This document shows, in pieces, positions 1-11,059 of a DNA stretch of 64,000 bases (within the stretch, counting starts at the first letter, position 1; the number at the start of each line of letters is the position of its first letter). The stretch spans positions 9,525,501-9,589,500 of the forward strand of contig CM076949.1 in NCBI GenBank assembly GCA_039566865.1, given 5' to 3'. This DNA is from Aurelia coerulea. Lineage: Eukaryota; Cnidaria; Scyphozoa; Semaeostomeae; Ulmaridae. Under the pieces are notes generated by a model. The model made no database searches. It saw only the letters and a list, made by a program, of their open reading frames with translations, and had not been told where the DNA came from. A program made the translations under genes and the position numbers.

Positions 1-283
1 TCTGGTTCTTTGTAAGTTCTGTTTCACATTAGATGCCAGGCATATTTATTATGTTATTTAGGCATATTGTATGTCCGTACACCAATCAAGATGAGCTGCG
101 CTCCTCACATTGTTATCTCAATTGCCTACCAGGATCTAGTATAGTATCCATTAGGAATTGTTCGTAGTGTACTTAGTTGCATATAGTTTAGCATTGTATT
201 TCTTTTTATTGGCCATGGGTAGTCCTTGTCTTTTGATCCCCTTGGCATCGTCCCTGTAGTGTTGTAAAGTAATTAGGAAGGTA
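1..283 (+). repeat. 3' untranslated end of a LINE (family A)
   Basis: This stretch resembles the 3' untranslated part of the LINE at 22.8-24.5 kb. Shared blocks include a TTTGTAAG..TCTGTTTCACATT stretch near the start and a GGCATCGTC..GTAGTGT..GTAAAGTA block at 246-272, matching 24440-24465. There is no coding sequence. It is interrupted on its right by the inverted-repeat element at 286. The match was made by eye and is patchy. Confidence 0.45.
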
Positions 284-285
284 TA

Positions 286-1171
286 CCGGGTGCGCCAAAA
301 TAAACTATGCACTTTTTTGCAGGCCACGATAAATCGTACACAGGACCGATTTGGAAGATTTATGACTTAATCTTTAGCAGAAAGCCTGAATTAGATTCTA
401 GGATTTTTTGAAAATTTTTCTGTTTTCAGTTTTTAGAGCTACAAGCGAGTTTCTTTAAATTTTCGTTTTCGAAAACACTGAAAACGATCAAAAAACGTAG
501 ATCAAATTTTCTAAAGAATCGACGTGAATGGACAAAGAGAAAACTTTTTCATGGTGATTTGAGATTTAGAAATCGATTAATTGTAAGCTGCTGTACGAGA
601 GTTCGTACTATCTTGGGAGAAATGTAATAATATTCTCAAGGATACAAAGAACTGTCTTTTCTTTTGTGATGTCATTGAATTTATGCTTTGGTGCATGTTG
701 TGTTCCTGTGTCAAGGGGGTTAAAAAGACAAGCGAGGAAGCGTCATGAGGCCAGCAAGCATGAAGTCTTGTTACAGTTTTTATTTTGTGACGGCTTTTGG
801 GGCGGCACTTGATTGCAACTATTACAGAATTTCGCAACAGGCCAATCGTTGAAATAACTCTCGTGCAGAAGTTTACAACAATTAATTTTCAAATCCCCAA
901 ATCACGTTGAAAACGTTTTCTCTTTGTCCATTCATGTTGAGTCTTTAGAAAATTTGATCAACGTTTTTTGATCGTTTTCAGTGTTTTCGAAAACGAAAAT
1001 TTTAAGAAACTCGCTTGTAGCTCTAAAAACTGAAAACGGAAAATTTGCAAAAAATCCAAGAATCTAATTCAGTCTTTCTGCTAAAGATTAAGTTATAAAT
1101 CTTCAAAATCGGTCCAGTGTACGATTTATCGTGGACTGCCAAACGTGCATAGTTTATTTTGGCGCACCCGG
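286..1171. mobile_element. TA-flanked inverted-repeat element, Tc1/mariner-like, non-autonomous
   Basis: The ends are CCGGGTGCGCCAAAATAAAC and its reverse complement, flanked on both sides by TA (284-285 and 1172-1173), the classical Tc1/mariner target duplication. Inverted similarity continues for about 300 bp on each side (286-605 against 860-1171), including the GTTTTCGAAAAC-rich blocks. The middle encodes no transposase, only an 86-residue chance frame, so this is a MITE-like element that would need a transposase in trans. It has landed in a LINE 3' end. Confidence 0.85.
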
Positions 1172-1173
1172 TA

Positions 1174-1605
1174 GTAGAATGCAAGATTTAAATTTTTATT
1201 GCTTTGCAACCTGTTGCTTTTGATTTTTATAATTAAAATTCTTTATTTTTCGGTAACATCGATAAGAGCAAGAATGAAAGAACATTTTCAAAGATTATTT
1301 TGATATTAACTTTTTTCGGCTCATACGATCATATTCCATGAATACTCAAAAACTATACTTTTCAGGAGTATTTTTCTAGTGCAATTTGGAATCAGCGTTA
1401 AATTCTCTTTCAAATGAGCTATAACACATGCACTTTTGGGGAGATAACAATTTTAGTCTATTGGGGTGTCCGCCATTATGAATTTTGCCCCCAAAACCCC
1501 ATTTCCCGGGCTGGGATTCATGGGGATTTTTTTTGGTAACTACTGATACCTTTGTCCATCAACCGACAAAATTTCAGCTTTATACTATTTTTTCCTGGGT
1601 TCACG
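1174..1605. other. no recognisable feature
   Basis: AT-rich sequence with no usable open frame and no repeat that I can match elsewhere in the window. Confidence 0.5.
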
Positions 1606-1930
1606 CTATATTTTCACTAAAACCACTGGACTATTGATAAATCTGAGTTTAGTCTTTTTATTATTTTCAATATTATTTTCTATGATTATGATAATTTTTT
1701 CTCTAACAATTTGTTTCCATTTTTCTTTGGTTAGGTCTTTGATCTGACATTCTTTGAGGTTAATATCAATCATTTCTAGGTCACTGATTACTTCTTTATA
1801 CCAAAAATTTGGGAAATTTAACCTTTTTTGCTCTTCATAAACTATCTTAGTCAATCTACTTTCATTCATGTTTAGTATCCTATTGAAGTATATCAATCTT
1901 TTCTCTTTAATTCTAAATTCCATAGACATC
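1606..1930 (-). pseudogene. LINE reverse-transcriptase C-terminal fragment
   Basis: A minus-strand open frame of about 110 residues, rich in Lys, Ile and Asn. It holds KRLIYFNRILNMNESRLTK followed by a VYEEQKRL block. From family knowledge this resembles the charged helical region at the extreme C-terminus of some invertebrate LINE polymerases, downstream of the catalytic domain. No catalytic motif is present, so it would be a 5'-truncated remnant. It abuts a different LINE fragment of opposite orientation at about 1955. It could also be an unrelated hypothetical frame. Confidence 0.4.
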
Positions 1931-1964
1931 AAGCCACATTCAAGGACTATTCTTCTTTTCAAGC

Positions 1965-2279
1965 AAGTTCAGTGCTCTAAACGAACATCGCTTCAAACAT
2001 GCTTTTGACTGCCTCAGCCCGGTTTGTTTTTGTGGTAAAGACAATGAAAATAACAAGCACTTTCTCCTGCATTGCCCTCTATACGATGTACGTCGTAGAG
2101 ATCTCTTTGACCAGCTCTCTGATGTACCAGGACTAGATATCGCCAGTATCAATAATATAGATGATGATACTCTTTGTGATCGACTTTTGTTTGGAAATCC
2201 ATCCTTAGGTACTATTGAAAATAGAGTAATACTGGATGCAACGATCTCATTTCTCAAAAATTCTGGCCGATTTGATTGA
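1965..2279 (+). pseudogene. LINE C-terminal zinc-knuckle-like fragment
   Basis: A 104-codon open frame with no start of its own, ending in TGA at 2277-2279. It reads CFCGKDNENNKHFLLHCPLY, the C-C-H-C-like motif closing many LINE ORF2 proteins, followed by RRRDLF and a GRFD terminus. A closely related motif (EHFLLRCPSF) ends the LINE at 22.8-24.2 kb. The rest of the polymerase is absent, so this is a heavily 5'-truncated insertion. Sequence 2280-2665 is its 3' tail, with a 20-bp inverted repeat (TACCATCCATAGTG and its complement near 2566 and 2602) that could form a hairpin. Confidence 0.65.
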
Positions 2280-2989
2280 TCCAGCGATGCCATATTAGCA
2301 ACAGCAGTTCCCTATTAGTTTTATGTTGTGTTCTTCTTTCCTTTCTTTGTCGTTCCACATTGCTGAGGTAGATTTCCGGAACAAACACTGAAATTTGTTT
2401 TTTCTCGTTTTACACCTACGAGTTTAAAAGTTCAAATCTTCCTTTTTAACCAGTAATCTGCCTTAGCTTTGTTGTTTTGTTGTCTGTTTTGTATAATGTA
2501 TCTTTAATTTTGTCGTTTTTGTTCTTTGTTTTGTGTATTGAAAATCAATTCGTATTGTAAGTACCATCCATAGTGAAGACCCTGTGACTTTATGTCTTTC
2601 TCCACTATGGATGGTACAGTGTAATGTAAGTATAAATATTGTAGTTTTTTAATCTTGATAGAAAAAAAGGACTATTCTGTCATATGGCATTGATTGGGGT
2701 AGAGAGTCAATTATTGTAACTGCATCTTTTTGCAATTTTTCTAAGTTTTACATTTGCTTCTTAGTTAAATTCCGTGGTCTTTGCGCTACTAAATTGTTTA
2801 TATTTCAGATATCAGCTAGTATCTGGTTAGCATGCAGAATATTTCAAATCATGAAACTGCATTCTACTTTGAAAATTGCCTTCAAAATCTTACCAATATT
2901 GCATTAAGGCCATCTAATGAAAAATCAAACAAAGTTACTGGCATAAGCACCCAAAATGTGTTTCTCTTTGATATTTCAAGACTTTCATG

Positions 2990-3995
2990 AGCATTCACAA
3001 AATATCGATTTCTTTTAGAGTCCACAATGAACATAGATGGTTTCTGTCGGGTTTGTGGAATTGACTCAGAAATTGACAATATCGAAGTTGGTGTACCGCA
3101 AGGCTCGTGCCTTGGTCCCCTTCTCTTCCTTGTTTACATCAATGACCTACCATGTGGTATTCAAAGCTCAACTGTGTCCATGTATGCTGACGATACCAGC
3201 CTTTCTTATCAATCTAAGGATTTGACTCAGCTGAATGAGGCCATGAATAATGATCTCAAGATTCTTGAATCTTGGTTGAACGGAAACAAAATATCGCTAA
3301 ATGTCGCGAAAGCTCATTTCATGCTCATTTGCTCCAAATCTAAACAGAATTTCCTAAAAAGATCCAATGGAAAATTGGATCTTAAAATTCAGGAAGATAG
3401 TTTAGAGGTAGTGGACAAGACAAAGTACCTTGGTGTACAAATTGATCAAAGCCTGGATTGGAAGGAACACATTAAATATGTCGCGTCGAAAGTTTCGAGG
3501 GCTATTGGTTTTCTGAAACATGCGAGGAGCCTCGTCCCTTTTACTTCCTTGAGTATTGTGGAACCGCATTTTCGTTATTGTTGCTCTGTTTGGGGCTGCT
3601 GTAGTTCCGCAGAAAAAAGCCGCTTGCAGAAGCTACAAAACAGAGCTGCTAGAATAATCACTGGTAGTCGTTTTGATGCCTCCGCCATGCCCCTTATAAA
3701 AAGTCTTGGTTGGCAAACGATTAAGGAATTGATTGGTTCCGAGACCAAAGACATGGTGTTTAAGGCATTAAATGGACTTGCTTCTCAAGATTTGACCGAA
3801 CTTTTCTTGAAAAACTCGCAGCGCTCCCTTAAGACCCTCCGAAATACTTCTACTAAAGATGACCTAAAGATACCATTAATGAAAAGTGGAAATGGTCAAA
3901 GATGTTTTTCGTTCAGAGGAGTAAAATATTGGAACAGCCTCTCAGCTGAGTCAAAGCAAGCCGTAAAACTTAACAGTTTTATAACAACTATTTAG
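2990..3995 (+). pseudogene. 5'-truncated LINE reverse transcriptase (plus strand)
   Basis: The open frame from 3027 encodes 322 residues and begins inside the polymerase, just before VPQGSCLGPLLFLVYINDLP. The catalytic box is intact as MYADDTSLSY, followed by KTKYLGVQID and a thumb region containing HFRYCCSVWG. Missing are the endonuclease and the first polymerase motifs, as expected from incomplete target-primed reverse transcription. Coding similarity seems to start slightly upstream, at about 2990. The stop is at 3993-3995, followed by a T-rich tail that meets the 3' end of the opposing LINE near 4085. The frame itself has no stops, so the insertion may be fairly young. Confidence 0.87.
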
Positions 3996-4570
3996 GAGAT
4001 GTTTCTTTTTTGCACTTTTTTGTTTTCGTTTTTGTTTTTGTTTTCTTCTGTAAATTAGAACAATTTTGTATTTTAGATTTTCATTTTGAAATGATGATAT
4101 TTATTCACAAATCAGATAAAACTAAATACTTACTGATTTGTACGCCCTAGAAAAAGCAATGCTTATCTAGTCTAGGGCGCTTACAAGAACGAGAACATAA
4201 CAAAGCTTTAACTATTATATGTTGATAAAGTTATAAGAAAGTTATAATATAAAGTTATGGAATACATTACAATTGAACGAAACAGATATAATTCTAATTA
4301 ACAACTAAGCTACGATCACAGTCAGCTTTGAATCTAAAAAGGAAGAAGAATTTTTTTTTTTTTTGAGGCAGAAGATGAAAGAAAAAAAAATAAAATAAAA
4401 TAAAATGAAAGGGGGAACATATTTGATAGAGCAGGGTTGGCTTGAAACTTTTGTTTGTTTGTTTGGTTTTGTTTTTGCAAGTAGTAGCTATGAAATTTTT
4501 TAAGAGGAATATTCCTGCAGTTTTGATTCTTTCAGGGTTTTCATAAAAGAGTTTTGACTAGCAATTGTTT

Positions 4571-6135
4571 TTACAGAGAGCGGGAGCCTGTTCCAAAGTA
4601 AAGGTCCCTTGTTGGAGAAGCTCTGTCACCCCATTTTGAGCTCGTTTTCGTCCTGTTAAAAAGTACCTTGTCCCGGAGATTTCGTGTCCTTGTAAGTTCA
4701 CTTTGTTCGCAAATGTTTCCTATTGATTCTGGTAAGGTTTCAGGTCTATATGCTAGCTGATGCATTATTTGAAGGTTCTTCAGTTCGTATTGGTCACATA
4801 TTTTCAGTAGGCCTGCTTCTTTGTGTAATGCATTTGTTGGATACATAAATGTTTTGAATTGAAGAATTTTGAGGATTCGATTTTGATGAGTTTGTAATGT
4901 CTTTAAATCTTTAACTGATGCGTCACCCCAAATTTCGAGACCATGATCAATCTTAGATTGTACAAATGCATGGTAAAGTGCTAAAAGACATTCCTTAGGA
5001 AGTATATGGCGGAGTTTAGCAAACAAGGAGGCACGGGAAATGATTTGATTTCCAATGTCTTTGATTTGATGAGTCCATGAAAGATTTTCGTCTATAGTTA
5101 GACCAAGATATTCAATGCTGGTTGTATGGGTGATATTTTCTCCAATTCGGATTTTTATTTTTTTACAGTCGACTGAGCGTTTTGGTGAAAAGACGGAGTA
5201 GTTTGTTTTCTCAATGCTAAGCATGAGCTTGTTTGACTTCAGCCAACAATCTAATTTAGAAAGCTCAGCATTTGTAGTTTCTGTTAGCAGCTGAATGTCA
5301 CTGCCAAAGGAATCTGCAAAAGGCCTAGGACGAAGGATGGTTGCTTAGTGCATATCATTGACGTAAAGATAAAAAAGAATTGGGCCAAGGACGGAGCCCT
5401 GAGGAACACCTATATCAATGACCTGAGTATTGATTTTGTTCCATTAATGAAAACATACTGTTGTCGGTTTTTTAGGTAGGATTGGAACCATTGGTTAGTA
5501 ATTCCCCTAAAGCCATAATATTCGAGCTTGCGGAGAAGGATTTTGTGGTCAATCGCATCGAATGCTTTTTTTAAGTCGAGGAACACACCAATGACAAAAT
5601 TGTTACGGTCCAAATTTTGGTACACCTCGTTCATAACCTCGATTATTGCGTGGAGAGTTGAATGTCCTTCGCGGAAACCAAATTGTAGACGATACAGCAA
5701 GTTGTTTTTAGCAAGAAAATTATTTATTCTGTTTGCCATTAGTCGTTCAAAGATTTTCTCGAAGCAAGAGAGCAGCGAGATTGGTCTGTAGTTACCCCTA
5801 TCTGAGCGATCACCTTTTTTGAATACATGGATTACTTTTGCAATTTTCCAGATATTTAGAAAGATTCCAGACCTGATGGAGCAATTGTAAATATGGGTAA
5901 GAGGTTTCGATAAGATGTTTGCGCAAAGTTTTAGAAGTTCTTGCTTTATGTTATCGTCTCCTGGTGCTTTCTTGGTTTTTAATTTTGAGATTTCAAGTAG
6001 TACCTCGTCAATGGTTACGAGATTTGCCGAGAAAGTCTGGCTGTTTGGGTTTTTTAGAAAAGAATCAAAAAGAGTGCTGGTTGATTTGAAATTTTCACCC
6101 ACTTTTTTGCCAATGGTGCAGAAGAAGTGGTTTAA
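4571..6135 (-). pseudogene. reverse transcriptase of the minus-strand LINE
   Basis: Motifs in order on the minus strand: KKAPGDDNIKQELLK, GNYRPISLLSCFEKIFERL, LQFGFREGHSTLHAI, VFLDLKKAFDAIDHKIL, then in another frame GVPQGSVLGPILF (about 5370-5410) and KTNYSVFSP, YLGLTIDENLSW, KIDHGLEIWG. Between the PQGS box and the YLG box the frame has a stop after VNDMH. The expected catalytic F/Y-A-D-D is FADS (about 5315-5325), so the second catalytic aspartate is lost. The 4571-5224 part is open for 217 residues to its stop. Confidence 0.88.
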
Positions 6136-7023
6136 CCCTATTTTAACCGGGTAAAAAAAAAGTGATTTTCTACCGGGGGGGGGCGTTTTTCGCCCCCCCT
6201 GTTTTTCTTCGCAAGTATAACAGCTATGACAATGAAACTTGCACTGTGTCATAATTGAACAAAGGAGAATCTAAAAATAGCACCAATCAATCAATAGTCA
6301 CGTGATTGGTTGCTAGGCAACCAAAAACAATGCAAATTTTGAGAAAATCGAGCTATTTGCAGAAAAGGGCCCATTAGTAGCAAATAGCTAGATAAAATTG
6401 GCAAAAAACCATCCAAATACCTGCTTGATATAATGAATTTGTAGTTTCATATGGTTTCATACGGATATTTGTGGTTTCTAATAAATTAACTAATTAAATA
6501 ATGAACATTTGATTCAATGCAAAATTGTTAGCTCAAAAATTATGATTTAAAACCATTAATTTCGCATATTATTGGTGAAATCAAGTACCTTCATCGATAT
6601 TTGACGTAATTCCATCAGTTTTGCATGAAAAATTACTCATTCATTAAGAATATGACGTCATAAAGATTGATGACGTCATATAAATAATAAACTGCTGATG
6701 TCAGCAAATATGAATAAATTATATATCAAATGAAAGTACTCGTTGAGACAAATCGAATGGTATATATATTGTTGAGATTTAGTAACAAAGGAAGAAATTA
6801 GAGCCGTTTTAAAGAATTTCTTTGTGACCACTCTCCAAATATGGGCATGTGGTGGTCACGTGGTCAAACAATAGGTATTGAAATTTCTATTTTCTGATTG
6901 CCAACTAAATTTTAGGAAAAGTCAACGAGTTTCAGCATTGTAGGTGGCATCGTTTTGGAGCTATTAAACAAAATCCGATAGGGGGGGCCAAAAACGCCCC
7001 CCCCCCCCCCGGTTAAAATAGGG
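6136..7023. mobile_element. TTAA-flanked piggyBac-like MITE, copy 1
   Basis: It begins CCCTATTTTAACCGGG and ends with the reverse complement, flanked by TTAA on both sides (6132-6135 and 7024-7027). TTAA target choice and CCC-starting termini are typical of piggyBac-type elements. Inside the termini are a G run and a C run close to both ends (about 6174-6200 and 6980-7010). There is no transposase frame. A second copy lies at 37475-38361 and is almost the same length. It sits inside LINE ORF2, and its removal restores that frame. Confidence 0.93.
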
Positions 7024-7027
7024 TTAA

Positions 7028-7567
7028 AGAGTTTGCAATCTCCACATCTTTTTTCAATTTGGTTTTATTCTCTCCATAAATACTGCTTATTGCAGTAGGC
7101 GACTTATTCTTTTTTGGGTTGAGAATTGAGTTTAAAGTTGCCCACATAGATGTTATTCTTGACTTTTTTCACTAAACTTAGTGTTATAATAATTCTTTTC
7201 AGCTTGCCTTAGACAAGATGTTAGTATATTCTTATACTTTTTGAATTTTTCTTGCAAGATTTGCGATTTTTGCAAATGGCATTTTTTAAAGAGGGTGTTC
7301 TTTTTTCGTATGCATTTTTTTAGGGATTTGGTGATCCAAGGTTTGTCTTTGAGACGCTTTTTGATAGTTGTTGTTGAGGAAAGGCCTTTTCAAAACAATT
7401 GGTAACTTTTGCTGTGAATTTTATGGTGCATTCGTTGGCATCATAGGCTGAAAGAACATTAGACCAATCTTCCCTGCTGAGATGGTCTTTGAACTTAGCT
7501 TTGTTTGCTTCACTGAAAATTCTGACCATTGGTCGTTCGTACTGGTGGGGTTGATCGTTCTTGATAA
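7028..7567 (-). pseudogene. LINE ORF2 linker between endonuclease and polymerase
   Basis: Degenerate minus-strand coding, with a 69-residue open piece at 7320-7529 (KDHLSREDWSNVLSAYDANE, then FEKAFPQQ). This matches the expected spacing and the Asp-Trp and Phe-Pro pattern of the linker in CR1/L2-type ORF2. It ends at the MITE at 7023, just after a VEIANSL block that continues as NHFFCTIGKK on the far side of that element. Several stops interrupt it. Confidence 0.5.
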
Positions 7568-8381
7568 TTAGAATTGATGCAAAATGTCCGTCAGTAGGCT
7601 GCCTGAAATCCTTTCTAGGCCCCCTTTCTTTTCTTTTAGGAATACATGATCTATTAGGGTTGCTGTATGAGATGTTACTCTAGAGGGTAGAATGGTGCAG
7701 GGCAAAAAACCCAAGCTAAGTAGCAGGTCAAGGTAGGCTTTGGTTACCCGAGCACTTATCGCTGTCAAATTTTAGAAGGTCAATGTTTATATCACCAAGT
7801 ATGACGCACTGGTCAAATTTATCAAGTCGTGCTGAAGATAATGATTTTTCGAGATTTTCATTAAAGACCTTTGCATATGTGTTTGGGTGCATATATATGA
7901 GACATAACAAGATATTCCTTTTTCCCACTTGAAATGAAATCCATTTGCTTTCACAATGATCTTTACAGTCCAGCTCAAGGTTATGGTGAAAATCAATTTT
8001 AATTTCGCTTCTTATGTATATAGCGACGCCACCAAAGTTACCAGAGAATGGTGGGATACAATGAAATTTATATCCAGGAAAGAGATTACCATACATAGTA
8101 AGATTGGTGTTTCCAATCTCAGAAAGACAGATCACATCGAAATTTGTTTTCAATTCATTGATAGTGTTGTGAAGTTCATTCGCCTGTTTATTTAAGCTCT
8201 TTATGTTCATATGAAAGAAAGAAATTGTATTTTTTAAGTCGCATACTTTTTTGTTGAGTGATTCAATGGTAAAGTAACTACCTATACTAGCTAATGGATC
8301 TATTTCTGAGATATAACCACTAAGGCTCTCTGATAAGCGATTTAATGATTCTAAGTCTTTAGAATCAGTTACATTCTCCAT
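7568..8381 (-). pseudogene. APE-type endonuclease domain of the minus-strand LINE (ORF2 N-terminus)
   Basis: The frame from Met at about 8381 (MENVTDSKDLESL) contains FFHMNIKSLNKQ (motif with Asn), FDVICLSEIG (catalytic Glu), FGGVAIYIR, LIYMHPN and VILGDINIDLL, the ordered motifs of apurinic endonuclease-like LINE nucleases that nick the target. The frame breaks near 7740-7768 and continues in another frame with TATLIDHVFLK, equivalent to the terminal domain around the catalytic Asp/His. A poly-G tract lies just upstream at 8400. The frameshift means no intact nuclease is encoded. Confidence 0.77.
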
Positions 8382-8508
8382 GAAAATGTATATAATTTGG
8401 GGGGGGGGAGGTTTGTAAAATAAAGGTAAAAGGACTATTATAACCAAAAATAGAAATTAATAAAAAATCAATAACAAATTGTAATTTATCAAAAACTTAC
8501 CAGCTTCC

Positions 8509-10321
8509 TTAAGTAGGAAGAAAAAATGTAGGTCCAAATCTAAATATTCGAAAATTAACGACAAGCTCAAGCCAATTAATTGTTGTCTCTTCTCGGGCCG
8601 TGATAACGAAAATCATTCTTGGTATTCTGTTTTCTTGGAGCAGACGGCATTGTACCAAATAAGGCAAAGCGAATGTTGGCCAGGAAGTTGAAGATGAAGA
8701 TGAAGAACTCATGTTTAGATGCTTGACATCTCGCAATAAATTGGTGTCTTGTATGTTGCTGTGGTTGACCACAACGCCATGTTTTAAGGTTTCAATATGG
8801 TGAAGAATGAAGTCAATCACTTCCACAACGTTTGGCTGCAAGTTATCTTTTCTTGGCAAGAGTGTGGAGAAGTAAACCTTTGTTGATGGAAACTTTTGCT
8901 CGATAGCTTTTGAAAGTTCTTCAATCTTATTTATGACTGTTAAGATGTCAGAACTATCTAAATCATTTGTACCACAGTGAATGAAGATTTTCTTTGGAAC
9001 GACTGTGACATCAGCTCCATTTAAAAGCTTTATTACAGAATGCAACGTTGGACAGAAGTGCTTTTGACATTTGTGCTTGGCATTCAGGATGTCAGGCTTG
9101 ATTTTTCCACCATTGGAATCTGTGATAAGTACCACTTCACTTTCAAAAATAGGCTTCGATGGTTGGCTGTTAACTTCAGTTGTTGACGATGTTTTCTTGT
9201 TGGAATGTTGAAGATTTTTATCAATTTTGCTTTCGAGAGCTGCAATTTTCTTTTCTAATGCTGCAACCTTTCCATTAAGATCGATTCCATCCACCTTTGC
9301 TGCTTCTTTGCTATTAACTTTTACGGCAAGGTTGGTGATTTTGGCACTAATTTCATTGATGCTGTGCTGATGGTCAGGAATATTGTCGAGGAGGTCTTTC
9401 AGTCTTTTGTTTTCATGCTCCAAAGTACACAGTTTTCGATCATTGGATTGAATTTTGGTTTCCATGTCAAAGACCCTAGCTGAGAAACGATCTATTTATG
9501 TAGAAAATTTTTCTTCTACAGGGTGTCCCAAAAAAATTGTGCCCCGTTTGTCTGAAGATTGTGACAAAGCGGCAAAAGATTTTCGCCAAACTTTTGCATG
9601 GTGGTGCTCTTCAGATGTTCAATTAAAGTTTGCCACCATCTCCATGAAAAGCCGTTGAAAGATGATGGAGCTATGACCTTCAGGAGACCAAATTTGCCCG
9701 ATCACTGAAACCAGCGGTCGGCCATTTTGTCTTACTATTTTGCAGCGATAAATAGCTTCATAGATTGAAAATGAAACAGCAGCCTCCAATGTCATAGCTC
9801 TCGTGAAAATTCCGATAATCCTCGGAGGGTTCCACTAGTTTTGACCTCACAGAAATTATTTCTTACCTCACGTGAAGATACCTATCACTGCAAAATAGTA
9901 AGACAAAATGGCCGACCGCTGGTTTCAGTCACCAGGCAAATTTGGTCTTCTGAAGGTCATAGCTCCATCATTTTTCAGCGGATTTTTACGGGGATGGTGG
10001 CGAACTTTAATTGAACATCTGAAGAGCACCATCATGCAAAGGTTTGGCGACAATCTTTTGCCGTTTTGTCGCAATCTCCAGACAAACAGGGCACAATTTT
10101 TTTGGGACACCCTGTAGAGCCGTGACCTTCTGGAGGACAGCAAGTAGGCATGCTATCGAGTTTTGTATCGACTGCATCTGGTTGAGGAGGCGGTTGTTAA
10201 ACTCAGCAAGATGCTCCTTCAGTGAGGTTGCCTCGTCTTTTGAAAGATCATCTGGCATATCTGCTTGTTGTACGTCATCACCTATGAGCGTTATTGCGTC
10301 GTCTAATCCCTTGATAATCAT
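8509..10321 (-). pseudogene. LINE ORF1 with coiled coil and SGNH-hydrolase-like domain, split by a MITE
   Basis: Two pieces lie either side of the element at 9519-10114. Upstream (10321-10117) is a helical stretch ending LLAVLQKVTAL. Downstream (9516-8509) are heptad-like helices (about residues 10-90 from the Met at 9465), then SGNH-type motifs: LITDSNGGKI (block I, Asp-Ser near 116), IHCGTNDLD (block III, near 165) and RDVKHLN (block V Asp/His, near 246). Esterase-like SGNH domains are known in ORF1 of some CR1/L2-type LINEs. Removing the MITE and one TA copy makes the frame continuous, apart from one TAA just before IDRFSARVFD. A run of serines follows block V. Confidence 0.75.
9519..10114. 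mobile_element. TA-flanked long-inverted-repeat MITE inside LINE ORF1
   Basis: The termini are CAGGGTGTCCCAAAAAAATT and its complement, with TA on both sides (9517-9518, 10115-10116). The arms match inverted over about 220 bp each (9519-9735 against 9895-10114), sharing for example GACCGCTGGTTTCAGT and its reverse. No transposase frame is present. Excising it restores the host ORF1 frame, which fixes the boundaries independently of the terminal repeats. It is likely a Tc1/mariner-type non-autonomous copy. Confidence 0.92.
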
Positions 10322-10412
10322 AGTGCTTTCAAGAAAGTTGGAGGGGGTCTCTATTATTTTGTAATCAAGACAACATCAAAATCATCTTCAGAAACCATGC
10401 TAACTTCCGCAT

Positions 10413-10916
10413 TTAATTCTGTTTAGGGTAGGGCAGCTCAAATTTTACCCTGGACATGATTTCGTCGCTGTAGATTTGTTTTCCCTTAATTTTATTCAAG
10501 ACAGTACAATAACAATGGAGAAATTTCTTACTGTCATCTGGATTCGAAATAACTGTTAGTTTATGGTGATTTGCGTTGAAATTTAAAAACAACTTTGAAC
10601 AAGGTGCTTCAACAACAATGGCGCTTTGTGTTTCTCCAGGTATCCATTCAAAAAGGCACTCTCTAACGGTTACGAAATAGGCTTCCACTTCTTTTACAAA
10701 CTGCTTGAAACTAGTTTCGGGCTCAAGTATCACAACGATATCTGTTAGCACTGGGGACCCTTGCTTTGTGTAATATTCAGCGACGAGCTTACCCTTATGT
10801 GCTCTGCAAATTCGATCTTTGATTTTCTTCTTTTCTCTGTTGAGAATCGATGGTTCAAAAAGAATCTTTACCAGCGGGCTGTCATCTTCAAGCAAGGCAG
10901 TGTATTCACCTTCCAT
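10413..10916 (-). CDS. LINE ORF1 N-terminal frame
   Basis: A 167-residue frame starting at ATG 10916-10914 (MEGEYTALLEDDSPL) and ending in TAA. It precedes the SGNH-containing frame on the same strand and so is probably the start of ORF1, which binds LINE RNA. I see no named domain; the alternation of hydrophobic strands and the VEAYFVTVRECLFEW segment suggest a small folded domain. The stop separates it from the next frame, which begins 92 nt further on, so either there are two short ORFs or a frameshift has split one. Inference from position is stronger than from sequence. Confidence 0.5.
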   Translation of the reverse strand: MEGEYTALLEDDSPLVKILFEPSILNREKKKIKDRICRAHKGKLVAEYYTKQGSPVLTDIVVILEPETSFKQFVKEVEAYFVTVRECLFEWIPGETQSAIVVEAPCSKLFLNFNANHHKLTVISNPDDSKKFLHCYCTVLNKIKGKQIYSDEIMSRVKFELPYPKQN

Positions 10917-11059
10917 TCCATCTTCTTACGATTATTACCGTATTATCTTACTTATTTCATTTTAATGGCTGTCTATCGTTAATTTGCGAATATTAGTTCA
11001 CTACTCGTAAGCGTGACCGTTCGCCATGCTTATCGAAATCATATATTGTAATTATTTGA

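Larger units (their letters stand above)
4085..10985 (-). mobile_element. near full-length LINE (L2/CR1-like tail), minus strand, dead
   Basis: Reading leftward from about 10985 the order is ORF1 (10916-8509), an APE-type endonuclease (8381-7568), a linker, reverse transcriptase (6135-4571), then a 3' untranslated region ending near 4085. The tail holds a hairpin with stems GCGCCCTAG and CTAGGGCG (4145-4182) close to AATAAATATCATCATTTC, a layout known from L2/CR1-type LINEs. Two DNA elements (9519-10114, 6136-7023) interrupt it. Without them it is about 5.4 kb, close to full length. Stops, frameshifts and a damaged catalytic box show it is inactive. The exact 5' end is uncertain. Confidence 0.78.

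Noticed and set aside
1940..2293. 117-residue minus-strand frame
   Set aside because: The plus strand encodes the LINE zinc-type terminus over the same bases, so this is its shadow.
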